A stretch of DNA of 15,316 nucleotides from a bacterium (GCA_027063755.1 JAMORD010000231.1:1-15316); one strand, 5' to 3'; shown: positions 6,209-14,232, numbered from the stretch's first letter. Made by a program: numbers and translations. Notes: a model not told the origin generated them from the sequence alone.

Positions 6209-6706
6209 TTGAAGCTACTCAAAGCACTTGGGCTTGGTATTGTGTTTTGGGGACTTTATCTCGTTCTTGTGGGAACAACTAATTCCCATGAGCTTCTTGT
6301 TGGAGCAATTGTGGCTTTTCTTATTGCTTATGGAACTGTAGAGATGGTGACCTCTTGGGAGGGAGGTCGGACAACAATTGGTGGTATTCTACTATTTATC
6401 TTTGTTTACATTCCATACTTCATCTATGCAATGATTAAGGCCAATCTTGATGTTGCTTACAGAGTACTGCATCCTTCTATGCCTATTAATCCGGCTGTTG
6501 TTTCCTTTAAGACTAATCTGAAATCTGACCTTGGCAAACTTATTCTCGCCAATTCCATTACATTGACACCAGGTACGATCACACTGGAAGTCAAAGATGA
6601 TGAGTTCTTTATCCACTGGATAGATGCTCCTACATCTGATCCAGAAGATGCCAAAGAGGCCATTTGTGGCACCTTTGAGAGACTTCTAATGAAGATTACG
6701 GGGTGA
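6209..6706 (+). CDS. mbxA: MrpE-like subunit (MbxA/MbhA type)
   Basis: 165 aa from TTG (the ATG at 6203 would add two residues). MrpE/MnhE family: two hydrophobic segments near the N-terminus (about 6-22 and 27-44), a third at about 54-75, then a soluble C-terminal domain with LGKLILANSITLTPGTITLEV, the family's most conserved block. In Mrp antiporters and MBH/MBX complexes this subunit belongs to the ion-translocating membrane module. It is the first gene after the promoter at 6127 and is followed after 6 nt by the MrpF-like gene. Symbol is given by synteny with archaeal MBX. Confidence 0.87.
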   Translation: MKLLKALGLGIVFWGLYLVLVGTTNSHELLVGAIVAFLIAYGTVEMVTSWEGGRTTIGGILLFIFVYIPYFIYAMIKANLDVAYRVLHPSMPINPAVVSFKTNLKSDLGKLILANSITLTPGTITLEVKDDEFFIHWIDAPTSDPEDAKEAICGTFERLLMKITG

Positions 6707-6712
6707 TGCGAC

Positions 6713-6970
6713 ATGGGTGTATGGTCTGATATTCTATTTGCTATTTTACTGTCGGCTATTATCTTAGGCCTTTACAGGCTTATAAAAGGTCCTACCAATG
6801 CCGATAGAATGGTTGCATTGGATATTCTCACCACTTCCACAGTGGTACTTATTGCTTTCTTGGCATGGTATTTCCAGCGTATTATTTACCTTGATATTGC
6901 TCTCGTATACGCCGCTTTATCTTTCATCGCCGTAATTGTTCTTGGTAGGTATCTGGAAGGGGGTGTATGA
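6713..6970 (+). CDS. mbxB: MrpF-like subunit (MbxB/MbhB type)
   Basis: 85 aa, three hydrophobic segments (about 5-24, 40-55, 58-78). The GPTNADRMVALD block at 26-37, with its conserved Arg and Asp37, is the MrpF signature; the Asp lies at a membrane boundary and is important for Na+/H+ exchange in the family. ATG at 6713 has GGGG 9 nt upstream. The stop at 6968-6970 lies just before the next start, so the two are translationally close. A membrane module subunit with no cofactor. Confidence 0.88.
   Translation: MGVWSDILFAILLSAIILGLYRLIKGPTNADRMVALDILTTSTVVLIAFLAWYFQRIIYLDIALVYAALSFIAVIVLGRYLEGGV
6957..6963 (+). promoter_or_regulatory. SD site deciding the mbxC start
   Basis: AAGGGGG with an 8-nt spacer to the GTG at 6972. 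The longest open frame starts at a TTG at 6936, well inside mbxB and without an SD. Confidence 0.65.
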
Positions 6971-6971
6971 T

Positions 6972-7409
6972 GTGAACGATAGGAAAGAGATTTTTTGGGG
7001 GATTGTTGTAACATTACTTATTGTTTTATTTGCTGCTTCTCCATTTTTACCTAAGCCATACAATATTTTTTCCAGAAATATTGTCGGTTGGACATTTATG
7101 AGTATTGGAGTGTTTTTTGTATTTCTCGGTTCTCTTGGTCTTGTAAGGATGCCCGATCTTTACTGCAGAATGCAAACAGCAACGAAAGTTACTACATTGG
7201 GTGCTTTGTCTATGCTTCTCGGAGTTTCTATCCTTGATAGCAGTGGTGTATTTGTACTCAAGGCTATCTTGATTGGTGTGTTCCTACTGATGACAGCACC
7301 TATTTCTGCATCTGTGCTTATTAGGGCAGCCCACGATAAAGGTGTTGCTCTTACCGAGAAAACTCAGTTTGACAGGTACGAGGAGTCTAAGGCAGGTGAA
7401 AAGGCATGA
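6972..7409 (+). CDS. mbxC: MrpG-like subunit (MbxC/MbhC type)
   Basis: 145 aa from GTG. An extra N-terminal hydrophobic segment (about 9-24) precedes the MrpG/MnhG core, where SIGVFFVFLGSLGLVRMPDLYCRM and the following ATKVTTLG are the diagnostic block; two further hydrophobic segments follow, then a charged tail of about 25 residues (HDKGVALTEKTQFDRY). MrpG usually is about 110-120 aa, so both the added N-terminal segment and the tail lengthen it. The start follows the SD at 6957. The stop overlaps the next start as ATGA at 7406-7409, implying coupled translation. Confidence 0.87.
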   Translation: MNDRKEIFWGIVVTLLIVLFAASPFLPKPYNIFSRNIVGWTFMSIGVFFVFLGSLGLVRMPDLYCRMQTATKVTTLGALSMLLGVSILDSSGVFVLKAILIGVFLLMTAPISASVLIRAAHDKGVALTEKTQFDRYEESKAGEKA

Positions 7410-7657
7410 CAATAGTAAATCTGTTGATATATGTGCTTATGGGTCTGATGATTGTCATGGCTATCATTGCCGCCGAGACAAAGAATTTGCTCTCGGCAGC
7501 TATCTTCTCAGGTTTTATTAGCTTGGTTGTATCTATGCTGTTTGTATATCTTCAGGCTCCCGATGTTGCCATGGCTGAGGCAGCTATTGGTGCAGCCCTC
7601 TCCCTGGCTATTATCCTGTTTGCCATTAAACGTACGGGGGAGGTGGAAGAAAAATGA
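7406..7657 (+). CDS. mbxD: MrpA C-terminal-like subunit (MbxD/MbhD type, DUF4040)
   Basis: 83 aa, three hydrophobic segments. The block LQAPDVAMAEAAIGAALS at about 49-66 is the hallmark of the MrpA C-terminal domain/MbhD family (NuoJ-related), whose acidic residues are placed in the proton or sodium path of the MBH and Mrp structures. ATGA overlaps join it to the genes on both sides (7406-7409 and 7654-7657). In Mrp antiporters this domain is fused to the large MrpA; as a separate subunit it is characteristic of MBH/MBX-type complexes. Confidence 0.88.
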   Translation: MTIVNLLIYVLMGLMIVMAIIAAETKNLLSAAIFSGFISLVVSMLFVYLQAPDVAMAEAAIGAALSLAIILFAIKRTGEVEEK

Positions 7658-8340
7658 GGCTTAAATATATACTTGCATGGATATTTGTTATACTCTTCGT
7701 AGGTGTTGTTGCATATTCTCTTCAGACAGAAGTTCCTTTTGGGCATGACCTAACGAAACTTGCCAAGTATTATGTGGACAATACGGCAAGAGAGACAGGT
7801 ATTCCCAATTTTGTTACGGCTATTGTTGTCTCTTACAGAGGCTTTGATACCCTTGGTGAGGTAACTGTGCTTCTGCTTGCCACATTAGGTGTTATTGGTA
7901 TCTTGCCATGGGAAAAACATAAGAAGGTGAAAAAGGCCCACCCTGTGCTTCTATGGGGTATAAGAATAGTATTTCCTATTATCTTGTTGGTTGGAGTATA
8001 TATCGTTATTCATGGACACTTGACACCGGGTGGAGGTTTCCAGGCCGGTGCTGTTGTAGCCTCTGCATTTCTGCTATATATGGTATCCCTGTCTGCTCAT
8101 TTGGATCTTGAAAGTTTCGCCTTTACAGAATCTATTGCGGGAGCAGGCTTTGCCCTTATTGGGGTTGCCGGTATCTTTGCCGGTGGTGCATTTCTATATA
8201 ACTTCTTGCCCAAAGGCAATCTCTTTGACCTGTTTTCCGGAGGTATTATCCCCATAGTCTACATTCTTATAGGCCTCAAGGTTAGCAGTGAGCTTACCGA
8301 GGTAGTCTCCCACATGATGAAGGGAGGGGCTGAGCAATGA
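7654..8340 (+). CDS. mbxF: fused MrpA-tail (MbhE-like) and MrpB (MbhF-like) subunit, MbxF type
   Basis: 228 aa combining two units that are separate in archaeal MBH. Residues 1-90 resemble MbhE: an N-terminal hydrophobic segment (5-22), then the YRGFDTLGEVTVL block at 61-73 and a hydrophobic segment to 85. Residues 95-228 are MnhB/MrpB: HGHLTPGGGFQAGAVVA at 120-136 is the family signature, with four hydrophobic segments. A charged linker (KHKKVKKAH, 88-96) joins them. There is no stop or frameshift between the halves. MBX-type clusters lack a separate E gene, which agrees with a fusion here. It overlaps both neighbours by ATGA. Confidence 0.87.
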   Translation: MRLKYILAWIFVILFVGVVAYSLQTEVPFGHDLTKLAKYYVDNTARETGIPNFVTAIVVSYRGFDTLGEVTVLLLATLGVIGILPWEKHKKVKKAHPVLLWGIRIVFPIILLVGVYIVIHGHLTPGGGFQAGAVVASAFLLYMVSLSAHLDLESFAFTESIAGAGFALIGVAGIFAGGAFLYNFLPKGNLFDLFSGGIIPIVYILIGLKVSSELTEVVSHMMKGGAEQ

Positions 8341-8693
8341 TGTTCTATATAGCTGCTTTGTCTTTGATTGGTATAGGACTATATGTTGTTCTAACAAAGA
8401 AGAATCTTGTTAAGGTACTTATAGGTATTTCTATCGCTGATAGTGGTGTGAACTTATTGCTTATATCTGTTGGCTATTTAAAGAATGGTACTGCTCCAAT
8501 ATTGGAAAAGGGACTCAATAAACCTATGGTAGACCCTGTGCCTCAGGCTCTGGTGCTTACAGCTATCGTTATCGGTGTCGCTACATTGGCTCTTGCTATG
8601 TCGGTTGTTATTGATGTAAAAAGGCATTTTGGTACTGTTGAGCTGGATAAGGTCATCAAGATGATGCGTGGAGGTGATAACGGTGACGCTTAA
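8337..8693 (+). CDS. mbxG: MrpC-like/NuoK-like subunit (MbxG/MbhG type)
   Basis: 118 aa with three hydrophobic segments. The KNLVKVLIGISIADSGVNLLLI block at about 22-43 and the ALVLTAIVIGVATLALAMSVV block at about 71-91 are conserved in MrpC and NuoK. The start is the first of two adjacent ATGs at 8337, overlapping the previous stop as ATGA, with GGGAGGGG just upstream. In the family it packs between the MrpB-like and MrpD-like subunits and carries part of the ion path. Its 3' end overlaps the next gene by 11 bp. Confidence 0.89.
   Translation: MMFYIAALSLIGIGLYVVLTKKNLVKVLIGISIADSGVNLLLISVGYLKNGTAPILEKGLNKPMVDPVPQALVLTAIVIGVATLALAMSVVIDVKRHFGTVELDKVIKMMRGGDNGDA
8670..8674 (+). promoter_or_regulatory. 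SD site deciding the mbxH start
   Basis: GGAGG with an 8-nt spacer to the GTG at 8683. The longer open frame begins at a GTG at 8668 that precedes the SD. Confidence 0.65.
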
Positions 8694-10098
8694 ATTCTTT
8701 GATCCGATGCTGATGATAGGTATATCTCTTGCCATAGTCTTTCTGATGCCTATTTGGAGAGCACTAGGTGGAAAGAAACTGGCTTGGGCCGTTTCCGTGC
8801 TTCTGTATGCCTTCAACACCCTATTTATGATAGGTGTTTCCTATAGGGCTACATTGTATCCAGAGGGCCTTATCGTCAAGATAGGTGGTTTTAATCCACC
8901 GTTTGGTATTGTGCTTCATGTGACATTTTGGGGGGCAGTGCTAAGCACATTTGTGTGGTTCGTGGCTTTTCTCTCCATTATGTATGCTTCCACGCGAAAT
9001 GATGCTGAACCAGCATATGTATACTATTCTCTGTTAACTCTTATAGCTCTCGGTTCTACTGGTATGTTCTTGACAGGTGATATCTTTAACCTATTTGTAT
9101 TTACTGAGATTACAGCTTTAGCGGCATTCGGTTTATCTGCCTTTATGAAGAAAAAGGAAACAGCTTATGCCACTATTAAATACATCATTATGGCAGAGGT
9201 TGCCTCTGCATTCCTTCTTGTTGCCATAGCCTTGCTCTACGGTAAGCTGGGAACACTAAATATGCTTGATGCCCATCAGACATTAAAAACCGTTGGTATG
9301 ACAGGTGCTATGGTTCTCAGTGTCTTGTTTTTCCTTATAGGCTATGGTGTTGAAGCAGAGATTTTCCCTCTGAATCTTTGGGCTCCCGATGTGTATAGGT
9401 ATGTACCTGAGGAAGTTATTGCCCTATTTATATCTGGTTCTTCTAAAGCCGCAGCTTTTGCATGGCTGAGAATGTGGGTAATGGTATTTGGTGTGCCACA
9501 GAAAATGTTACAAGTTATGTTGTGGATAGGTATTGTCACTTTTGCCTTTGCCGAAGTTATGGCATATTCTCAGAAAAACTTCCGTAGGGCTCTGGGTTAT
9601 GCCTCTTTAGGACAGGCTGGTCTTGTATTTGTGGCTATAAGCTTGGGTAGCGAGCTGGCTCTTAAGGCCGCATTTCTCCTTATGCTTAACCATATTCTCT
9701 CTGAAACTATTCTCTTCTACATTGCCGGTAATATTGGTGAAGATGGAGCTCCTGCCAATGTCAGAATACCTTTAGTATTCGGATTCTTGGGTGCTGTGTC
9801 TATGCCACCATTTATTGGTTTCTGGGGGAAAATATTCCTCTTTATGGCATTGGCAAAGGCAGGGTACTGGGTAATGTTTGTACTCATTGCCCTGTTCTCT
9901 ATAGTAGAGATTGCATATATGTATAAATGGTTTGTTTCCCTTTACAAGGGTACAGGCAAAATGGAGCTTGTTCGTAGTTTCTCTCCTATTATGCTAACAT
10001 TAGTTTCTTTTGCTATGTGGTTTTTGCCACTTATTCCTAAAGCCGTAAATCTTCTTGATATTGTTATTAAACCCTTTATTCAGAAAGGGGTGATGTAG
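8683..10098 (+). CDS. mbxH: MrpD/NuoN-like antiporter subunit (MbxH type)
   Basis: 471 aa polytopic protein of the Proton_antipo_M family, expected about 14 membrane helices. Key sites: Glu142 in NLFVFTE (the TM5 glutamate of the family), Lys255 in SGSSKAAAF (TM8 lysine), SQKNFRRALGYASLGQAG and His337 in LNHILSE. At the usual TM7 lysine position, the sequence reads GVEAEIFPLNLWAPD, so Glu224 stands there, with Glu226 two residues on; at the TM12 lysine position it reads SETILF, with Glu341. These substitutions are read by eye against NuoL/M/N motifs. GTG start from the SD at 8670. With the next gene it forms a pair of antiporter-like subunits. Confidence 0.88.
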   Translation: MTLKFFDPMLMIGISLAIVFLMPIWRALGGKKLAWAVSVLLYAFNTLFMIGVSYRATLYPEGLIVKIGGFNPPFGIVLHVTFWGAVLSTFVWFVAFLSIMYASTRNDAEPAYVYYSLLTLIALGSTGMFLTGDIFNLFVFTEITALAAFGLSAFMKKKETAYATIKYIIMAEVASAFLLVAIALLYGKLGTLNMLDAHQTLKTVGMTGAMVLSVLFFLIGYGVEAEIFPLNLWAPDVYRYVPEEVIALFISGSSKAAAFAWLRMWVMVFGVPQKMLQVMLWIGIVTFAFAEVMAYSQKNFRRALGYASLGQAGLVFVAISLGSELALKAAFLLMLNHILSETILFYIAGNIGEDGAPANVRIPLVFGFLGAVSMPPFIGFWGKIFLFMALAKAGYWVMFVLIALFSIVEIAYMYKWFVSLYKGTGKMELVRSFSPIMLTLVSFAMWFLPLIPKAVNLLDIVIKPFIQKGVM

Positions 10099-10099
10099 T

Positions 10100-12127
10100 G
10101 TGGGTATGCTAACGCACTGGTCTGTGCTAACTGTGCCAGAGGTGCTCGTGCTAAGCTCTATACTGGCAGCACTATTTGGCCTTATAAACAATGAGAAAGT
10201 AAAGCGTATTCTTCAAATGATTTCTACAACCGCTGCTGCTGCATTTGCCCTTTATGTAAATATTGGACTTGTTGCAGGATGGAAGAGTCTACCTAAAATG
10301 GCAGACCTTAAGCCTTTTACTGTGAAACTTACAGAAAATATTACTCTCAATTGGCAGTATTATTGGATAACAGGTACATTTGCCATATTGGTGATGGGTG
10401 TGCTTATGTTTGTACTCGCATATGCTCTTGAGACATTCAAAGATGATGAAAACACAACACCTTTCTATGTGCTAACACCACTTCTTGCTGCTGCCATTTA
10501 TATGACATTGGCTTCTGTAAACCTTATTGCCCTTTTCTTCTCTTGGGAACTCATGTCTTTTGTAGCTTTATTGATGCTTCTTTATTATGATCGTACAAAG
10601 GAAGGTGGTCCATGGCTTTATGCCTTCTGGTCTGGTATTGGTGCTATGTCAATGCTTGCGGGTATATTCCTGATGTATCTGGCATCTGATGGAAAGACTA
10701 CTTTTGGAATGTTTGAGCTTATGCAGACTGTACCAATATATACCATTAAGCATCCTTATCTAACATTGGCTGCTGTTCTGTTAATTGGTGTTCCATTTAT
10801 GATTAAGGCATCTGTTCCACCATTTCATACATGGGCACCTCGCACATATGGAAGCACACATCCATCTGTTGCAGCATTTTTCTCAGCTGCTTATTCTAAG
10901 GTTGGTATATTTGCCATGCTTATGTGGCTATACATATTTGTTGGTACTGTAATGAGTGGTAAATGGGTAACAACACTTGGAGCTAATTTTAGAAGTATAC
11001 CAACGGCATTTTTTATCTTGGCAGCACTGTTAGCGTTTGGCTCTGTCTTTACATCTCTTCTGGCTTTTGCACAGAAGGATGCCATGTATCTTCTCGCCTA
11101 CTCTTCTATGGGACAGCTAATGTATATGGTGATGGCACTTGTGATAGGCATAGGTATTACCGTAGGCTATCAGAAAGATATGAATATCGCCATGACGGTG
11201 TACACCCTTGGTTTCTTTGGTGCTATTTATCACGCTTATGCCCATGGTGTGTTTGAAATGGCCGCATATATGGCACTGGGTGCTGTCTATAAACGCTCTG
11301 GTGGTGAAACAGAGTTTAATAAACTGGGTGCTTATGCCCACCGTATGCCTGTGACATTCTTTATGGGTTTTCTTGCCATGCTCTCCACGGTTTCTATTCC
11401 TATGATGTGGGGCTTTGCATCTAAATATCTTATCTATCAGGCTGCCCTTTATGGTAGATTCTTTGTACTCTCTGCTATGGCCTTGATTGCCGGTACTGCC
11501 TCATTCCTATATGCATTCCGCTACATTCACGGTATCTGGTGGGGACAGCCTACGAAGGGATATGACTTCATGCATTCTGTTAGAGAGGTTTCTGCATGGG
11601 GTATTATCATTGCCCTAGTAGTTATAGGACTTACCGTGCTTGGTGGTGCAATGCCTGGTCAGGTTCTTAATTTTATAACCGGCAATTCTCTTAATCAGAT
11701 GGTTATGCAGAGTGCAATGGCCGGTGGGCCTCTTCTGATAGACAAGGCTATTTACATGGTTAATGGATTCTCTATTGTCCACTTTGGGTATTTGGCTATT
11801 CTCTTTACAGTGGGTATTTTAGTGGCATTGCTTGTTTATACTCTCGCTGGTGGTTCTCGCAAAGTTAACCTTGATGATTTCTACAACTCTTCAGAACCAT
11901 ATAGACCTGAGTGGCAAGTTCAGCTTATTGGAGCCTTCTATGGTCCTATTGAGAGGGTTATTGAACCATATTTTAAGATATCTATTGAAAGGGTATATAA
12001 CTGGTTTGGAGATATATTTGGCTGGTTTGCCTCGTATATTGAAAGCTGGAACACTGGAGATACCCGTGATTATGCATGGGCACTGGCAGGTCTTGTTATC
12101 CTGCTTATGGTGCTCTGGGTATTTTAA
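10100..12127 (+). CDS. mbxH': second NuoL/MrpA-like antiporter subunit with lateral-helix-like tail (MbxH' type)
   Basis: 675 aa. Residues about 10-590 are a Proton_antipo_M protein with the canonical charged residues: Glu150 in FFSWELMSF (TM5), Lys236 in FMIKASVPPFHTWAP (TM7), Lys267 in AAYSKVGIF (TM8) and His382 in HAYAHGVFE; the TM12 lysine position reads Glu386. Residues about 594-675 form an extra amphipathic region (RKVNLDDFYNSSEPYRPEW, then YGPIERVIEPYFKISIERVYNW) ending in one membrane segment (about 657-674), resembling the MbhI/NuoL lateral-helix arrangement. MBH has a separate MbhI; here none follows. GTG at 10100 has GGGG 9 nt upstream and starts one base after the mbxH stop. An internal start at the Met 2 codons later is less likely. 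Confidence 0.88.
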   Translation: MGMLTHWSVLTVPEVLVLSSILAALFGLINNEKVKRILQMISTTAAAAFALYVNIGLVAGWKSLPKMADLKPFTVKLTENITLNWQYYWITGTFAILVMGVLMFVLAYALETFKDDENTTPFYVLTPLLAAAIYMTLASVNLIALFFSWELMSFVALLMLLYYDRTKEGGPWLYAFWSGIGAMSMLAGIFLMYLASDGKTTFGMFELMQTVPIYTIKHPYLTLAAVLLIGVPFMIKASVPPFHTWAPRTYGSTHPSVAAFFSAAYSKVGIFAMLMWLYIFVGTVMSGKWVTTLGANFRSIPTAFFILAALLAFGSVFTSLLAFAQKDAMYLLAYSSMGQLMYMVMALVIGIGITVGYQKDMNIAMTVYTLGFFGAIYHAYAHGVFEMAAYMALGAVYKRSGGETEFNKLGAYAHRMPVTFFMGFLAMLSTVSIPMMWGFASKYLIYQAALYGRFFVLSAMALIAGTASFLYAFRYIHGIWWGQPTKGYDFMHSVREVSAWGIIIALVVIGLTVLGGAMPGQVLNFITGNSLNQMVMQSAMAGGPLLIDKAIYMVNGFSIVHFGYLAILFTVGILVALLVYTLAGGSRKVNLDDFYNSSEPYRPEWQVQLIGAFYGPIERVIEPYFKISIERVYNWFGDIFGWFASYIESWNTGDTRDYAWALAGLVILLMVLWVF

Positions 12128-12140
12128 GGGGGTGTGAGAT

Positions 12141-13100
12141 GTGAATACAGCAACTGTAGCAGGGGCTGCTTCTGCGGGTGCTAAATTTTTGGGTGCCCTT
12201 GTATTGACATTAAAAGTGCTTGTGTATCTAATTCTTATGGTTGCAATAGGGTTATTCCTGATGGGTATCTACAGGAAATTTAGTGCTCGTGTTCAGTACA
12301 GAGTAGGTCCACCTATATGGCAGCCATATATTGATGTCATAAAACTCTTGTCTAAGAAAGACGCTGCAACGAAGAATTGGGTCTTTGATCTTGGTGCGGT
12401 TATGGGATTTGGTGGTCCACTGATATTACTCTTATTCTTGCCATTAGATAGTATAGTTGGATTGAATTTCCATACGAAGGGTGATTTGATACTGATTTTG
12501 TACCTTGCTGTTGTTGGTCCTCTTGGTTTTGCACTGGCAGCATCTGTAGGTGCTTCTCCGTGGGGTGCTATAGGTGTTGGTCGTGCTTTGTCTATGATGC
12601 TTGGCTATGAACTGCCATTTATACTTGGCATTTTGGCTGTTGTGGCCAAGGATGGTACCATTATGCTTCATAAAGTAGCTGCAGCTCAGAGCATATGGAA
12701 TCCTGCAGGCTGGCATTATTTCCAATGGCCTTTGATACTGGCTGCTATTGGGGCACATATAGGTTTACAAGGTATGCTTTCTGAAAAGCCTTTTGAACAA
12801 TCCGTGGCACCGCATGAAATAGGTTCTGGTATCATGGTTGAATTTGGTGGAAGATATCTGGGTATGATGCTTCTTATGAAAGCTGCTTCTTTAATGGCTG
12901 AGCTCGGTTTATTTGCTATATTCTTTTTAGGTGCAACAACTCCACTTGATACAATAATAAAAATCTTCATTTTGTACATCATAGCAATATCGTTTGATGC
13001 TGTTTTGGGTAGATTTCGTCCCGACCAGGCATTTGTCGTTCTTTGGAAGTGGCCAACAATTATTGCATTGCTTGGTCTACTTCTAACAGTTTTCGCGTGA
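12141..13100 (+). CDS. mbxM: NuoH-like membrane anchor subunit (MbxM type)
   Basis: 319 aa, about eight membrane segments. NuoH/respiratory complex I subunit 1 signatures are present: SARVQYRVGPP at 48-58, GRALSMMLGYELPF at 147-160, and the acidic loop EKPFEQSVAPHEIGSGIMVEFGGRY at about 215-239 with Glu215, Glu219, Glu226 and Glu234. In complex I this subunit holds the quinone cavity and links the peripheral arm to the pump; in MBH/MBX it links the catalytic arm without quinone. GTG at 12141 with AAGGGGG 8 nt upstream. Its place before the NuoB-like gene is the MBX order; in MBH it follows MbhL. Confidence 0.91.
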   Translation: MNTATVAGAASAGAKFLGALVLTLKVLVYLILMVAIGLFLMGIYRKFSARVQYRVGPPIWQPYIDVIKLLSKKDAATKNWVFDLGAVMGFGGPLILLLFLPLDSIVGLNFHTKGDLILILYLAVVGPLGFALAASVGASPWGAIGVGRALSMMLGYELPFILGILAVVAKDGTIMLHKVAAAQSIWNPAGWHYFQWPLILAAIGAHIGLQGMLSEKPFEQSVAPHEIGSGIMVEFGGRYLGMMLLMKAASLMAELGLFAIFFLGATTPLDTIIKIFILYIIAISFDAVLGRFRPDQAFVVLWKWPTIIALLGLLLTVFA

Positions 13101-13111
13101 GGTGATGTAAG

Positions 13112-13645
13112 ATGGCAGAGTGGTTGAAACTTATTGATAAAGCAAGATCACGTAGTATATGGATGCTTATGTACTGCACAGGTTGTGGCGCTATGGAGAT
13201 GCCTCCAGCCATGACCTCAAGATTTGATATGGAGCGTTTTGGTATTATGCCGATGGCAACTCCCAGACAGGCAGATGTGATACTTGTAACAGGATATGTT
13301 ACTAAGAAGACGCTCAAGCGTATTATATATGCCTATGAGCAGATGCCGGCTCCAAAGTGGCTTGTTGCTCATGGTTCTTGTCCTATCAACGGTGGGGTTT
13401 ACTGGGATAGCCATGCCACAGTAAACAGATTAGATTTGTTCTTACCCGTTGACCTGTATGTTGCCGGTTGTATGCCAAGGGCTGAAGCCAACATGAAAAT
13501 GTTTACTGAACTGATAGACATGGTAGCCAAAGGAGAAGCCCGTGGTTGGGAAGAGTATGAGAAAAATAAGGCTTATTACAAGGAAAATCAGCGTAAACTC
13601 TTTGGATACGACCTTGTCTTTACAGATGGGAGGTCTGCCCTATGA
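13112..13645 (+). CDS. mbxJ: NuoB-like FeS small subunit (MbxJ type)
   Basis: 177 aa of the NuoB/hydrogenase small subunit family. Cys22 and Cys25 (CTGC), Cys90 (GSCPINGG) and Cys120 (AGCMPRAE) would bind one [4Fe-4S] cluster. The CxxC spacing is that of group 4 hydrogenase-like small subunits, whereas NuoB has two adjacent cysteines. SRFDMERFGIMPMATPRQADVILVTG at 36-61 and LPVDLYVAGC are also characteristic. It passes electrons from ferredoxin-like subunits to the active site in the MbxL-like partner. ATG at 13112 has GAGG 9 nt upstream; the stop overlaps the next start as ATGA at 13642-13645. A C-terminal extension of about 40 residues (from 138) is charged. Confidence 0.92.
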   Translation: MAEWLKLIDKARSRSIWMLMYCTGCGAMEMPPAMTSRFDMERFGIMPMATPRQADVILVTGYVTKKTLKRIIYAYEQMPAPKWLVAHGSCPINGGVYWDSHATVNRLDLFLPVDLYVAGCMPRAEANMKMFTELIDMVAKGEARGWEEYEKNKAYYKENQRKLFGYDLVFTDGRSAL

Positions 13646-14232
13646 GAGTAGAAGAAGTTGTTAAGGCGATAAAGGATAAATTTGGACTTGAAGTAGAAAA
13701 TCCCTATCCAAGAAGACTGAGGGTAAAGATACCTGTAGATGGCAAGTCTGATGAAGAGAGAAGGCAGGTGCTCAGGGACTTACTTCAATATGCAAAGGAG
13801 ATAGAATTTCAGCATATGTCATTTATTACATGTGTGGATTTCATTAAAGAGGGTAGATTTGAACTGAATTATGGATTGTGGTCTTATACGATACCTACCA
13901 TGCTTGTGGTGAAATATGACCTTGATAGGGAAAATCCTAAGCATATAACGGTGGTTGATATATGGAAACCAGCTAAGATTTGGGAACAAGAAGTTCATGA
14001 GATGTTTGGAGTTGAGTTTGAAGGTAATCCGAGATCCTTTGAACCTTATGTGCTTGAAGATTGGGATAGTATTCCTCCACTGAGAAAAGATTTTGATCCT
14101 GTTCAGTATCTCAAAGAACATCCTATGCAGGGAGCAGGATATGATCCACTGCCATATGCTAATCTTGTAGAGAAGAATCTTGAACAGCCAACAGTACAGG
14201 AGACAGGGGGTGACGAGGGTGCCAATTCGTGA
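13642..14232 (+). CDS. mbxK: NuoC-like 30-kDa subunit (MbxK type)
   Basis: 196 aa soluble subunit. The NuoC signature is WEQEVHEMFGVEFEGNP at 114-130, followed by SIPPLRKDF at 143-151 (LRKDF is the conserved end of the domain). Residues 54-100 form the usual beta-sheet part (HMSFITCVDF, then GLWSYTIPTMLVVKYDL). The tail 152-196, rich in Pro, Gln and Glu, has no recognisable motif. There is no cofactor; it is a structural partner of the NuoD-like subunit, with which it is fused in some organisms. It is translationally coupled by ATGA to the NuoB-like gene and overlaps the next gene by 14 bp. Confidence 0.91.
   Translation: MRVEEVVKAIKDKFGLEVENPYPRRLRVKIPVDGKSDEERRQVLRDLLQYAKEIEFQHMSFITCVDFIKEGRFELNYGLWSYTIPTMLVVKYDLDRENPKHITVVDIWKPAKIWEQEVHEMFGVEFEGNPRSFEPYVLEDWDSIPPLRKDFDPVQYLKEHPMQGAGYDPLPYANLVEKNLEQPTVQETGGDEGANS
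14205..14210 (+). promoter_or_regulatory. SD site deciding the mbxL start
   Basis: AGGGGG with an 8-nt spacer to the GTG at 14219. The in-frame GTG at 14210 overlaps the SD and is unlikely to be used. Confidence 0.62.

Noticed and set aside
6209-10098. A stand-alone Mrp Na+/H+ antiporter operon
   Set aside because: The genes run directly into NuoH-, NuoB-, NuoC- and NuoD-like genes with close spacing and overlaps, and full-length MrpA is absent.
11832-12137. 101-aa frame overlapping the end of the second antiporter gene
   Set aside because: Lies in another frame of the H' tail, has no SD and no family features.
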